Assembly: GCA_022360815.1 (NCBI GenBank)
Contig: JAKSCC010000120.1
Location: 1 to 51,656 of the forward strand
Direction of reading: 5' to 3'
Source: Desulfobacterales bacterium
Lineage (GTDB): Bacteria; Desulfobacterota; Desulfobacteria; Desulfobacterales; Desulfolunaceae
DNA: 51,656 nucleotides
In this document: piece after piece, positions 15,411-22,425 of the stretch
Layout of the letters: each line of letters opens with the position of its first letter
Numbering within the stretch: the stretch's first letter is position 1
The notes under the pieces: model-generated
Seen by the model: only the letters and a program-made list of their open reading frames with translations
What the model was told of the DNA's origin: nothing
Databases searched by the model: none
Position numbers and translations under genes: made by a program

Positions 15411-16967
15411 TCAGGCTGTTTTTTTGCCTGCTTTGATTTCAACGTCGGTCAGCTCAGAAAAGTCAGCATTCATCCATTTGATAAAGCCGTAGACCATGTA
15501 GCAGATAATAAAGGTGAGCGGCACGGCGGTGACAATGGCGCAGGTCTTGATGGTGTTCAAAGGTGCGTTGATGAACATCATGGCAAGAGGCACTGCAGCC
15601 AGCATCACACACCAGAAGAGACGATGCATGGGTGAGGGGTCCTCACCGGTTTTGAGACCAGGGGTGACGGTGGCTGCCATGGTGTAGGCGGCAGAGTCCA
15701 GGGTTGTGGCCAGAAAGAGTACGGAAATCAGGGCGAACATAATGATAAAGAGGCTGCTGGCGGGCAGGGTGTTCATGATTTGAACGATGGCGGCATTGCC
15801 TTTGCCAGCGGCTACCATTCCGGCAACATCCACGGCCTTGGTGATGTGGGCCTTCATGGAGAAGTTTCCGATGATGCCGAAGAAGAACCAGCACCCCATG
15901 CTTCCGCTGACCAGCATGTTGAGAATAACGGCGCGGATGCTGCGGCCTTTGGAGACCTTGGTGATGAAAAGACCCACAAAAGGTGTGTAGGTGATCCAGT
16001 AGAGCCAGTAGAAGATGGTCCACCCTTCGGGGAAACCGGAGCCTTCGATGGGGTCGGTCCAGAGGCTCATCTTGATGAAGTCCTGGAGCATGGTGCCGAT
16101 GGCGTTGGTAGTCGATTTCAGAATAAAGAGGGTGGGCCCGATGAGGAAGAGCAGCAGGCAAAAGCCAATGGCGAAGTAGGTGTTGAGGCTTGCAATGCGC
16201 TGCATACCCTTGGCAATACCCACGTAGGAGCTTAAAGAGAAGACTGCGGAGATGATCATAATAACGGCGAGGTTGAAGCCGAAAGAGGGCGTCATGCCAA
16301 GAATGGAGCAGAGGATCTCAGAGACCATGGGCACCGAAACGCCCAAGGTGATGCTCAATCCACCGAAGCAGGTGAAGATGAAGATGATGTCGATGACGCG
16401 GCAGGTGGATTTCCAGATGGGACCGGGGTTTTTCTTGTTCAAAATGGCCGTGCACACCGCGGAAAGGCTGAGACCGGGGTTTTTACGCACGTGGAAGTGG
16501 TAGGCCACGGGAAGGGCCGCAATACAATAGGTGGCCCAGGCACTGATGCCCCAGTGGAAGAGGTTGTAGGTGGTGGCAATTTCATAGGCCGCTGAGGTGT
16601 GAGCGGCAACACCCATGGGGGGAGCGTTGAAGTAGTAAGCCCATTCGGCAAAGGCCCAGTAAACGGTGGCAGAGCCAAGGCCAGCGCAGAGCATCATGGC
16701 CACCCAGTTAAAAGTGGAGTATTCGGGATCGCCTTCACCGAGTTTGATGGACCCGTACTTGCTGAAGCCGAGCATCACAAGGAAGACAACGGCTAGGAAA
16801 ACAGCCAGAAGCACTGGTGTTCCGAAGAGCATGGTAAAAAGGGAAAAAAGTTTGTTGGCACCTGCCTTCCCTGCTTCGGGAAAGAGGGTGAGGCCGGCCA
16901 CGATGGCTGTAACGATGGCGATGCTTGTCATCAAAAGGGGCATGTCAAGACGTTGTTTGTTCTGCAT
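15411..16967 (-). CDS. BCCT family transporter
   Basis: 518 residues with about twelve membrane helices. The BCCT signature regions are present: AGLGSATVYWAFAEWAYYF, FHWGISAWATYCIAALPVAY, the central WTIFYWLYWITYTPFVGLFI and KVSKGRSIR. BCCT carriers move betaine, carnitine, choline, ectoine, DMSP and related zwitterions, either with cations or by exchange (CaiT). The Gly-rich stretch of helix 3 differs from GIGIG-type sodium-coupled members (GLGSATVYW here), which may hint at an exchange-type or sodium-independent mechanism; that is inference. It is in the same operon as a UxaA-type dehydratase and an enolase-superfamily enzyme. Confidence 0.95.
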   Translation of the reverse strand: MQNKQRLDMPLLMTSIAIVTAIVAGLTLFPEAGKAGANKLFSLFTMLFGTPVLLAVFLAVVFLVMLGFSKYGSIKLGEGDPEYSTFNWVAMMLCAGLGSATVYWAFAEWAYYFNAPPMGVAAHTSAAYEIATTYNLFHWGISAWATYCIAALPVAYHFHVRKNPGLSLSAVCTAILNKKNPGPIWKSTCRVIDIIFIFTCFGGLSITLGVSVPMVSEILCSILGMTPSFGFNLAVIMIISAVFSLSSYVGIAKGMQRIASLNTYFAIGFCLLLFLIGPTLFILKSTTNAIGTMLQDFIKMSLWTDPIEGSGFPEGWTIFYWLYWITYTPFVGLFITKVSKGRSIRAVILNMLVSGSMGCWFFFGIIGNFSMKAHITKAVDVAGMVAAGKGNAAIVQIMNTLPASSLFIIMFALISVLFLATTLDSAAYTMAATVTPGLKTGEDPSPMHRLFWCVMLAAVPLAMMFINAPLNTIKTCAIVTAVPLTFIICYMVYGFIKWMNADFSELTDVEIKAGKKTA

Positions 16968-17041
16968 GTTCCTGATTCCTTACATATTTGCCTCTGAGAA
17001 TGCAGGTGTGTCGCATCTCAGAAGTTTTTTAATACAAAAAA

Positions 17042-18163
17042 CTAAAAATTAACCCGGTAGCGTTCGATGATATCGTCGCTTAAGTTCACACCAAGGCCCG
17101 GGGTGTCTGGTACGGTGACATACCCATCTTCAAAGACGATGCGGTTTGTTACCAGATCTGTGAAGAGCGGAGAGTCGCTCAAAGAATACTCAATGAGATC
17201 GCCAAAGCGGCTGGCTGCCAAAAATTGCACCGTGGCAGAAAGGAGAATGCCGGTGCTGAATCCGTGGGGTACCAGCTGAATGCCTGCCAGATCCGCCATC
17301 TCTCCAATTTTTTTCATCTCGGAGATGCCACCGCAGCGGGTGATGTCGGGCTGAACGATGTCGGGCTTTCCCTGTTCGATGAAGTCTCTGAATTCGTACC
17401 GGGTGGTGAGAATCTCTCCGCCAGAGATTTTCTGGGTGGCGGCAGAGGTGAGGCGTGCGTAAGAATCGAGGTTGTCAGAAGGCACAGGCTCTTCGATCCA
17501 GACGAGGTTGAAGGGCTCGAGCCGGCGACTCATGGCAAGGGCGTTGCCATAGGTGCGCCATCGGGAGACCATGTCGATCATGAGTTCGATATCGGGACCC
17601 ACAGCCTGGCGTACCGCTTTTACAACGGCTACGTCGTGGTCTGCGTTAAGGCCAAAAGAGCCGCCGCCGAATTTGATGGCGCGAAAGCCCTTCTCCACCA
17701 TGGCCACAGCTTGTTTGCCGCAGGTCTCGGGGTCGTCTTCAGGAATGAATGTACCGTAGGCTTTGATCTTCTCGCGATATTTCCCCCCAAGGAGGGTGTG
17801 GATGGGGACCCCGTAGTGTTGGGAGGCGATGTCCCAGAGGGCAATGTCCACAGCACTCATGGCGTGAATGCCGCCGCCTCGCCTGCCCATGTAGGAGGAG
17901 TCGTCGTACATCTTGTCCCAGAGCTTTTGAATCTCCAGGGGATTTTCACCCACCAGAAGCTCCCTCAGGCCAAAGCAGGCGAGGTTGCTGTTGGGGGTTT
18001 CAATGAAGGCTTTCACCATCATGGGTGAGGTGTCGGATTCCCCTATTCCGACAATACCTTCATCGGTGTGCACCCGTACAATGACGGCGTCTTCGCCCCA
18101 GACGCAGGTTTTATCCCGGTCAGGAATGCGTAGACAAAGCACTTCAACATCGGTAATGATCAT
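17042..18163 (-). CDS. Mandelate racemase/enolase-superfamily enzyme
   Basis: 373 residues: capping domain to about 125, then a (beta/alpha)7-beta barrel. Metal ligands fit D197 (MIDMVSRW), E224 (WIEEP) and E250 (SGGE); the D273 (QPDITRCGG)/H300 (VPHGFSTG) dyad and E325 (IEYSL) place it in the mandelate-racemase subgroup. The usual KxK of strand two is IKFG here, so the second catalytic Lys is Gly. It likely acts as a dehydratase or epimerase on a hydroxy acid. ATG 18163 has AGAGGA seven bases upstream and lies 50 bases past the predicted sigma-54 start point; the longer frame to 18211 would begin at that start point. First gene of the operon. Confidence 0.92.
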   Translation of the reverse strand: MIITDVEVLCLRIPDRDKTCVWGEDAVIVRVHTDEGIVGIGESDTSPMMVKAFIETPNSNLACFGLRELLVGENPLEIQKLWDKMYDDSSYMGRRGGGIHAMSAVDIALWDIASQHYGVPIHTLLGGKYREKIKAYGTFIPEDDPETCGKQAVAMVEKGFRAIKFGGGSFGLNADHDVAVVKAVRQAVGPDIELMIDMVSRWRTYGNALAMSRRLEPFNLVWIEEPVPSDNLDSYARLTSAATQKISGGEILTTRYEFRDFIEQGKPDIVQPDITRCGGISEMKKIGEMADLAGIQLVPHGFSTGILLSATVQFLAASRFGDLIEYSLSDSPLFTDLVTNRIVFEDGYVTVPDTPGLGVNLSDDIIERYRVNF

Positions 18164-18222
18164 CTCTATCCTCTTTCTTGGTTTGGCTTTCGCCTCGTTA
18201 ACATCAAGCACAGCTCTAAAAG

Positions 18223-18238
18223 AGCAATGGGCGTGCCA
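18223..18238 (-). promoter_or_regulatory. Sigma-54 (-24/-12) promoter of the enolase/BCCT/UxaA operon
   Basis: The minus strand reads TGGCACGCCCATTGCT, an exact match to TGGCAC-N5-TTGCT with the invariant GG and GC ten bases apart. Transcription would start near 18213, leaving a leader of about 50 bases. Confidence 0.9.
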
Positions 18239-18340
18239 CCAAGAAGAGGATGTTTTTATTTTAGGGGAAATACGAGTTTAATCAGGGTGTTATAGTTTTT
18301 TTGGGCGAAATTTTCCGGTCGGAAAAGAAAAGGGGCGCTC

Positions 18341-18356
18341 GAGTCGCGGGTGACTC
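18341..18356. promoter_or_regulatory. Upstream activator site 1 (GAGTC-N6-GACTC)
   Basis: GAGTC (18341-18345) and GACTC (18352-18356) form a perfect inverted repeat centred about 110 bases upstream of the -24 element, the usual distance for enhancer sites of sigma-54 activators. Confidence 0.75.
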
Positions 18357-18401
18357 ACGGTTTTTTATAATGAACTGATATTATTTAATTAATACGCCTT
18401 T

Positions 18402-18417
18402 GAGTCTTTGGGGACTC
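18402..18417. promoter_or_regulatory. Upstream activator site 2 (GAGTC-N6-GACTC)
   Basis: A second copy of exactly the same palindrome and spacing, centred 61 bases beyond site 1, about six helical turns. A third half site GAGTC (18422-18426) touches the stop codon of the activator gene. The segment between the two sites is AT-rich. Confidence 0.75.
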
Positions 18418-18424
18418 GTTTGAG

Positions 18425-19798
18425 TCAGTTTTGGTTCGGCTTGTCATCCAGGTATTTTCGAATGAGCCTTGAGGCTCTGGATTGGCTGATACCAAGGGCA
18501 GAAGCTACTTTTCGAGAGCTTTTTTCACGTTCCATTGCCTCTTTGATCATGCGTTTTTCAAGGTCTTCCAGGGCGTCATCCAAGTGAGACCATTTGGTGT
18601 CGCTGCTTGAAACCGGTGCCATGCGATAGAGCCAGCGGGGCAGGTGAGCGGTGTCGATGACCTCCTCTTCTACAGTGACCACAAGCCTTTCGATGGTGTG
18701 GGCCAGTTCGCGCACGTTGCCTCGCCAAGGGCAGCGCTTCAGGATGGTCAATGCGGGTTCGGAGATGCGTTTTTCTCGTTTGTAGCGCTTTCCGAACTCA
18801 TTGAGGAAGTGGTAGGCGAGTGGGGCAATGTCTTCTGGGCGGGTTCGAAGGGGCGGCATGTTGAGTTCAAAGACGTTGAGTCTGTAAAAAAGATCCTGCC
18901 GGAAAGCGCTGCCACGGACCATTTCGGAGAGGTTGCGGTTGGTGGCAGCCAGGATTCTTACATCTGCTTTTCTCGGGTCCGGAGAGCCCACCCGACGATA
19001 TTCTCTTTCTTGCACCACGTGGAGCAGTTTGGCCTGAAGAGGCTGGGGAAGCTCGGAGATCTCATCAAGAAAAAGCGTGCCCCCTTCGGCTTTGCAGATG
19101 AGCCCCTCTTTATCGGCATCGGCACCGGTGAAGGATCCTTTGCGGTGCCCAAAGAGTTCGCTCTCAAAAAGGGAGGCCTGGATGCTGGCGCAGTTGACAT
19201 TGACAAAGGGTTTTTCGGATCTGGGGCCATGGTCGTGGATGTATTTGGCGATGAGGCTTTTACCGCAGCCCGACTCCCCTAGAATAAGGCAGGGGGATTC
19301 CAGCATGGCCACCTGGTGTGAGAGTTGCACCACCTCGCGCATGGCATCGCTTCGGTAGATAAGGCCGCGCTCGTATCGATCCGGAGGGTTCTCCACAATA
19401 TTGAGCACATCCACAAGTTGGTCGATGCCACTTTCATCAATATCATCTCGGACACTCATTACCACGTAGTCGATCTCGCCATTTTCATCGTGTAAGGGGA
19501 TGGCGATGGTGTGGATGTCTGAGCCGATATAGGTCTTCTGGGTTTGGCGAAGGGGTTGGTCCAATTCGCATACCTTGGGCAAGGTCGAAAGGTTCCAGCA
19601 GCAGTCTCCATTGTCAATGAAGTCCCAGAGGGTTTTTCCGATCATCTCCTCTTGAGTGTAGCCGTAGTGTCTCTCACATGCTTTGTTAACATAGACAATG
19701 GTGAAGTGGCGGTCGTAGACGACGATCTCATCATGGAGATTGTCAATCAAACGTGTGAAAGTGGCAAAATCGAGCCCGAAGTGGTCTATTTTTTCCAT
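18425..19798 (-). CDS. PAS-AAA+ sigma-54-dependent activator of the catabolic operon
   Basis: 457 residues: PAS sensor (about 15-120), AAA+ domain with Walker A GESGCGKS (174-181), sigma-54 loop GSFTGA (221-226, the less common Ser variant of GAFTGA) and Walker B GGTLFLDE (239-246), and a C-terminal HTH (SSRKVASALGISQSRASRLI). The HTH resembles TyrR-type more than classical Fis. ATG 19798 is chosen over a longer frame to 19897 because GAGAGG lies upstream and the extra residues look non-native. The gene directly precedes the operon with the sigma-54 promoter and two palindromes, so it is very probably its regulator, sensing the substrate or a redox cue through PAS. Confidence 0.94.
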   Translation of the reverse strand: MEKIDHFGLDFATFTRLIDNLHDEIVVYDRHFTIVYVNKACERHYGYTQEEMIGKTLWDFIDNGDCCWNLSTLPKVCELDQPLRQTQKTYIGSDIHTIAIPLHDENGEIDYVVMSVRDDIDESGIDQLVDVLNIVENPPDRYERGLIYRSDAMREVVQLSHQVAMLESPCLILGESGCGKSLIAKYIHDHGPRSEKPFVNVNCASIQASLFESELFGHRKGSFTGADADKEGLICKAEGGTLFLDEISELPQPLQAKLLHVVQEREYRRVGSPDPRKADVRILAATNRNLSEMVRGSAFRQDLFYRLNVFELNMPPLRTRPEDIAPLAYHFLNEFGKRYKREKRISEPALTILKRCPWRGNVRELAHTIERLVVTVEEEVIDTAHLPRWLYRMAPVSSSDTKWSHLDDALEDLEKRMIKEAMEREKSSRKVASALGISQSRASRLIRKYLDDKPNQN

Positions 19799-20105
19799 CT
19801 GTATGTTACCTCTCAGTGCAGTTGAATGGTACCATATCACGATCAAAATTTGGGTCACAAGGGGGGCAATGGTTGGTTTGTGGATCATGTGGCTCAAGAT
19901 GTGTTCAATGGTTTATTGGGTTTCCTTCTCTGTTCGAGTTCCCTCTGCACGGGTGATTGTGTTGAAAAGTGTTTGAAAGTGGTATAAAATTCTTCACACT
20001 TCAAAAGATCAACACCGTCCCATCTTTGACATCACATCCAAACATTTTTTGTATTCCAACCCGGCAGACGTATTCTGTCCGCCAAATGAATTGGAGGAAA
20101 AGACG
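19799..20105. other. Divergent region between activator and desulfoferrodoxin genes
   Basis: It holds the promoter described at 19962-19990 for the rightward redox genes and must hold the leftward activator promoter. No gene is seen. Confidence 0.45.
19962..19990 (+). promoter_or_regulatory. Sigma-70-type promoter before the desulfoferrodoxin gene
   Basis: TTGAAA (19962-19967) and TAAAAT (19985-19990) are 17 bases apart, about 110 bases upstream of the gene. Confidence 0.5.
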
Positions 20106-20480
20106 ATGATCCAGCGTAATCAGATGTATAAATGTGAGTTATGCGGCAATATTGTTGAGGTGCTTGAAGGAGGTGGCCCTGTTCTTTCATGTTGTGGCCA
20201 GGAGATGGATTATTTGACAGAAAACACAGTGGATGCCGCCGTAGAAAAACATGTGCCCGTGATTGAGAAAATTGACGGTGGATTCCGTGTGACGGTGGGT
20301 GAGGTGGCCCATCCCATGCTCGATGCCCACTGGATTCAGTGGATTGAGCTGTTAGCTGGGGACAAGGTGTACCGCCAGTATCTCAACCCGGGCGATGAGC
20401 CTGTGGCCGAGTTCTATATAGATGCCGATGCCGTTACTGCCAGAGAGTACTGCAATCTGCACGGTCTCTGGAAGAAGTAG
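20106..20480 (+). CDS. dfx: Desulfoferrodoxin (class I superoxide reductase)
   Basis: 124 residues, usual class I length. Reduces superoxide to hydrogen peroxide in the cytoplasm without making oxygen. Centre I (desulforedoxin-like, Fe-Cys4) ligands are C10, C13, C29 and C30. Centre II (active site, Fe-His4-Cys) ligands are H49 in VEKHVPV, H69 in VAHPM, H75 in [10 protein letters not shown], and C116 and H119 in [11 protein letters not shown]47/K48 beside H49 match the catalytic loop. ATG 20106 has GGAGG nine bases upstream; the frame extends further up but without support. The rubredoxin-like gene that follows is the expected electron donor, as in the rbo-rub operons of Desulfovibrio. Confidence 0.98.
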   Translation: MIQRNQMYKCELCGNIVEVLEGGGPVLSCCGQEMDYLTENTVDAAVEKHVPVIEKIDGGFRVTVGEVAHPMLDAHWIQWIELLAGDKVYRQYLNPGDEPVAEFYIDADAVTAREYCNLHGLWKK

Positions 20481-20547
20481 CTTTTGATTTAGGGGCCTTG
20501 CAGCAGGGCCCCGTAACATGAGGAAAACCTCCAGGAGGATGGCGGTC

Positions 20548-20703
20548 ATGGAACAGACTTGGAAGTGTAACGCCTGCGGTTATGGAATCAGGGATGAAAA
20601 ACCCCCGGAGAAGTGCCCCGCTTGCGGAGAGACGTGCACCTTTGTGGACAATACAGATTATACGCAGAATATTGGAAACAAGCGGCCGGATGACAGGCTT
20701 TAG
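20548..20703 (+). CDS. Rubredoxin-like small iron protein
   Basis: 51 residues with C7-x2-C10-GYG and C23-PAC26-GE, one Fe-Cys4 site. The 12-residue gap between the Cys pairs is short, as in the rubredoxin-like tail of rubrerythrin, whereas canonical rubredoxins have about 29 residues between them, so it is a stand-alone short-loop rubredoxin. It probably passes electrons to the desulfoferrodoxin encoded 67 bases upstream. AGGAGG lies nine bases before ATG 20548; upstream starts at 20518 or 20539 would overlap that site. Confidence 0.9.
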   Translation: MEQTWKCNACGYGIRDEKPPEKCPACGETCTFVDNTDYTQNIGNKRPDDRL

Positions 20704-20733
20704 TTTTGTTTTTTGGGGGGAGAAAGGGGGAAC

Positions 20734-21075
20734 ATGAGCCATCAGCGGGTTGGGTTGACGGTTTTTGCGCTGATTTTGAGTTGCGCGGCACTGGTTTTTG
20801 CGGGTGTCGGAAAAGAGACCATGGTGCTTGAGGTGCCGGGAAAATATGGCAATGTGGTGCTGCCACACTGGGAACATCAGGAAAATCTTGGGGATTGCAA
20901 CGCCTGTCATGTTTTGTTCCCCCAGAAACAGGGCGGTATTGACGAGCTTAAAGCAAACCGAGCATTAAAGAAGAAAGCTGTCATGAACACCTGCAGATCT
21001 TGCCATAAAGGGCTTGCCAAAACAGGAAAACCCAGCGGCCCCATTCGCTGCTTTGATTGCCATGCAAAAGGGTAG
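20734..21075 (+). CDS. Periplasmic trihaem c-type cytochrome (c7-like)
   Basis: 113 residues. A signal peptide (cleavage near VFAG) precedes three haem-binding sites CNACH (55-59), CRSCH (87-91) and CFDCH (106-110). His45 and His48 in LPHWEHQ, plus others, could be distal ligands, giving low-potential bis-His haems as in the cytochrome c7/c3 class. Located 30 bases downstream of the rubredoxin-like gene and before a terminator, so it is in the same transcript. It would be a soluble periplasmic carrier, possibly for the membrane cytochrome encoded next. ATG 20734 follows a G-rich ribosome binding site. Confidence 0.92.
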   Translation: MSHQRVGLTVFALILSCAALVFAGVGKETMVLEVPGKYGNVVLPHWEHQENLGDCNACHVLFPQKQGGIDELKANRALKKKAVMNTCRSCHKGLAKTGKPSGPIRCFDCHAKG

Positions 21076-21218
21076 TGGGGTCTTTTTTTGGTGACGGCAC
21101 AAAATGTTTATCTATGCCACTATGGGCCATGGCGTGTGAGTTGTTTTAAGCCCCTAAGGCCCGTTCGGAATTTTTTTTAAAGAAGCACTCGAGCCTGAAG
21201 GGAAAGACCTTCTCAGAG

Positions 21219-21252
21219 AGCCACAGCACGAAAAGGTGCTGTGGCTTTTTTT
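21219..21252 (+). terminator. Terminator of the desulfoferrodoxin-rubredoxin-cytochrome operon
   Basis: An 11-base perfect stem AGCCACAGCAC / GTGCTGTGGCT (21219-21229 and 21236-21246) is followed by seven T. Confidence 0.93.
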
Positions 21253-21280
21253 GTGACGATGGTTTACAAACGATAAACAT

Positions 21281-21402
21281 TGCGGATGTCGCAAAAAGTT
21301 GGCGTTTCGGTGGGATGTTTACAAATATAGTGGGGCCGAGAAAGATGCTTCATATTTTGTAGGGCGTCATGATGCAAACGGACCTTTTTGCGGAGCGATC
21401 AA
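21281..21402. repeat. Dispersed inverted-repeat element, copy E
   Basis: About 120 bases. The left end has GGATGTCGCAAAAAGTTGG and the right end has GACCTTTTTGCGGAGCGATC then AA, the inverse of the GGCTCCGCAAAAAGTC type end. Size and end layout match the complete copy at 30848-30975. It lies between the terminator and the membrane cytochrome operon, within a 370-base gene-free stretch, so the operon promoter is in or next to it. Confidence 0.6.
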
Positions 21403-21447
21403 TACCAACGGTGAAAAATCTGGTTTACTCTCTGGGGAGGATGGTAA

Positions 21448-22425
21448 ATGGGCTTTCAGACCCTTGTAAGGGGGAGCGTGAGTCTTCCAGTTCCCGACCT
21501 TCTGGTAAAAGGACTGCATCTGGGGACGCTTGCTTTGCACCTGGCGGTGATGACTCTTTTTCTGGGGTTGACCCTTCTTTACACGCGAGGGCTTTTCCTT
21601 AAAGAAAAACGAGAGGAAGATCCTCCGAAACTTCCTGTCTGGATGGCTTTTGTCATCAACACCGGGGTGGCCCCCCTTCTCTTCTCTCAAGCCCTCTACG
21701 CCGATTTTATTTACACCAGCTCTATCCTTATGGCCGGGTGGTGGCTTGGCATGCTGGCGCTTCTTATGGTGGCCTATAGTCTCTCCTATGTGGCCACCTC
21801 ACCCAAGCGATCTCAAGAGGCTCGAAAGATGGCCTCTCTTGCCCTTGCCCTTCTTGTCTTGTTCGTGGCCTCGGTTCTCATCTCCAATATCTATCTGATG
21901 AATCATCCCTATTTTTGGCAACGTTTTGCTGGAAATATCCATGGGTGGGTTTTTGCCACGGGCGGTCTCTATTTGGCTTTCAAATGGGGCCATGTGGTGG
22001 TGGCGGCCATTTTTCATGCCCTTTTGTTTCGCAAGATTTTTTCTGAAAAGGGTGAGCAAAGAAGAGATGGGCATGGTGGGCTTTTTATGGGAGTGCTGGC
22101 TCTTTCCGCTGTCACGGGGTTGGGGTTGTTTTTTCTTTTGTTTTCAGGCGGGCTTTCTCTTTTTTGGTTGCCCCTGGCCTCGGCGGGGATTCTTTCAGGG
22201 ATGATTTTACTGGGGCGATACCGCATTGCCGGTATCTGGGCCGTGATCAACCTTTTGATCATGGTGGGAAGCAGTGAGTCTTCAAGGCATGCACTGATTC
22301 AGCCTGCCATCCGTGTGGGGAGTATGGATTACGGTTCTGTGGTGATGTTTGCCATCTCGCTTGTGGTGGGGATGGCCATGCTCGTCTGGATGCTTAAGCT
22401 TCCGATGAAGGGTGGTGACGCATGA
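21448..22425 (+). CDS. Eight-helix membrane protein, partner of CydA-like cytochrome
   Basis: 325 residues, about eight membrane helices, few charged loops. Not recognised as a named family. Its first helix carries two His (LHLGTLALHLAVMTLFLG), matching the His pattern of the first helix of the downstream CydA-like protein (LHVFVAHFAVGGG), and the following segments align by eye (NTGVAPLLFSQALY against GGLSGVGIWFTIGI). It may therefore be a diverged paralogue that forms a pseudo-symmetric heterodimer, as CydA and CydB do. GGAGG lies eight bases before ATG 21448, and its stop overlaps the next start by four bases, so the two are coupled. Confidence 0.85.
   Translation: MGFQTLVRGSVSLPVPDLLVKGLHLGTLALHLAVMTLFLGLTLLYTRGLFLKEKREEDPPKLPVWMAFVINTGVAPLLFSQALYADFIYTSSILMAGWWLGMLALLMVAYSLSYVATSPKRSQEARKMASLALALLVLFVASVLISNIYLMNHPYFWQRFAGNIHGWVFATGGLYLAFKWGHVVVAAIFHALLFRKIFSEKGEQRRDGHGGLFMGVLALSAVTGLGLFFLLFSGGLSLFWLPLASAGILSGMILLGRYRIAGIWAVINLLIMVGSSESSRHALIQPAIRVGSMDYGSVVMFAISLVVGMAMLVWMLKLPMKGGDA

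Noticed and set aside
18164..18211. N-terminal extension of the enolase-superfamily enzyme to 18211
   Set aside because: It would start at the predicted transcription start point and lacks a ribosome binding site; ATG 18163 has AGAGGA.
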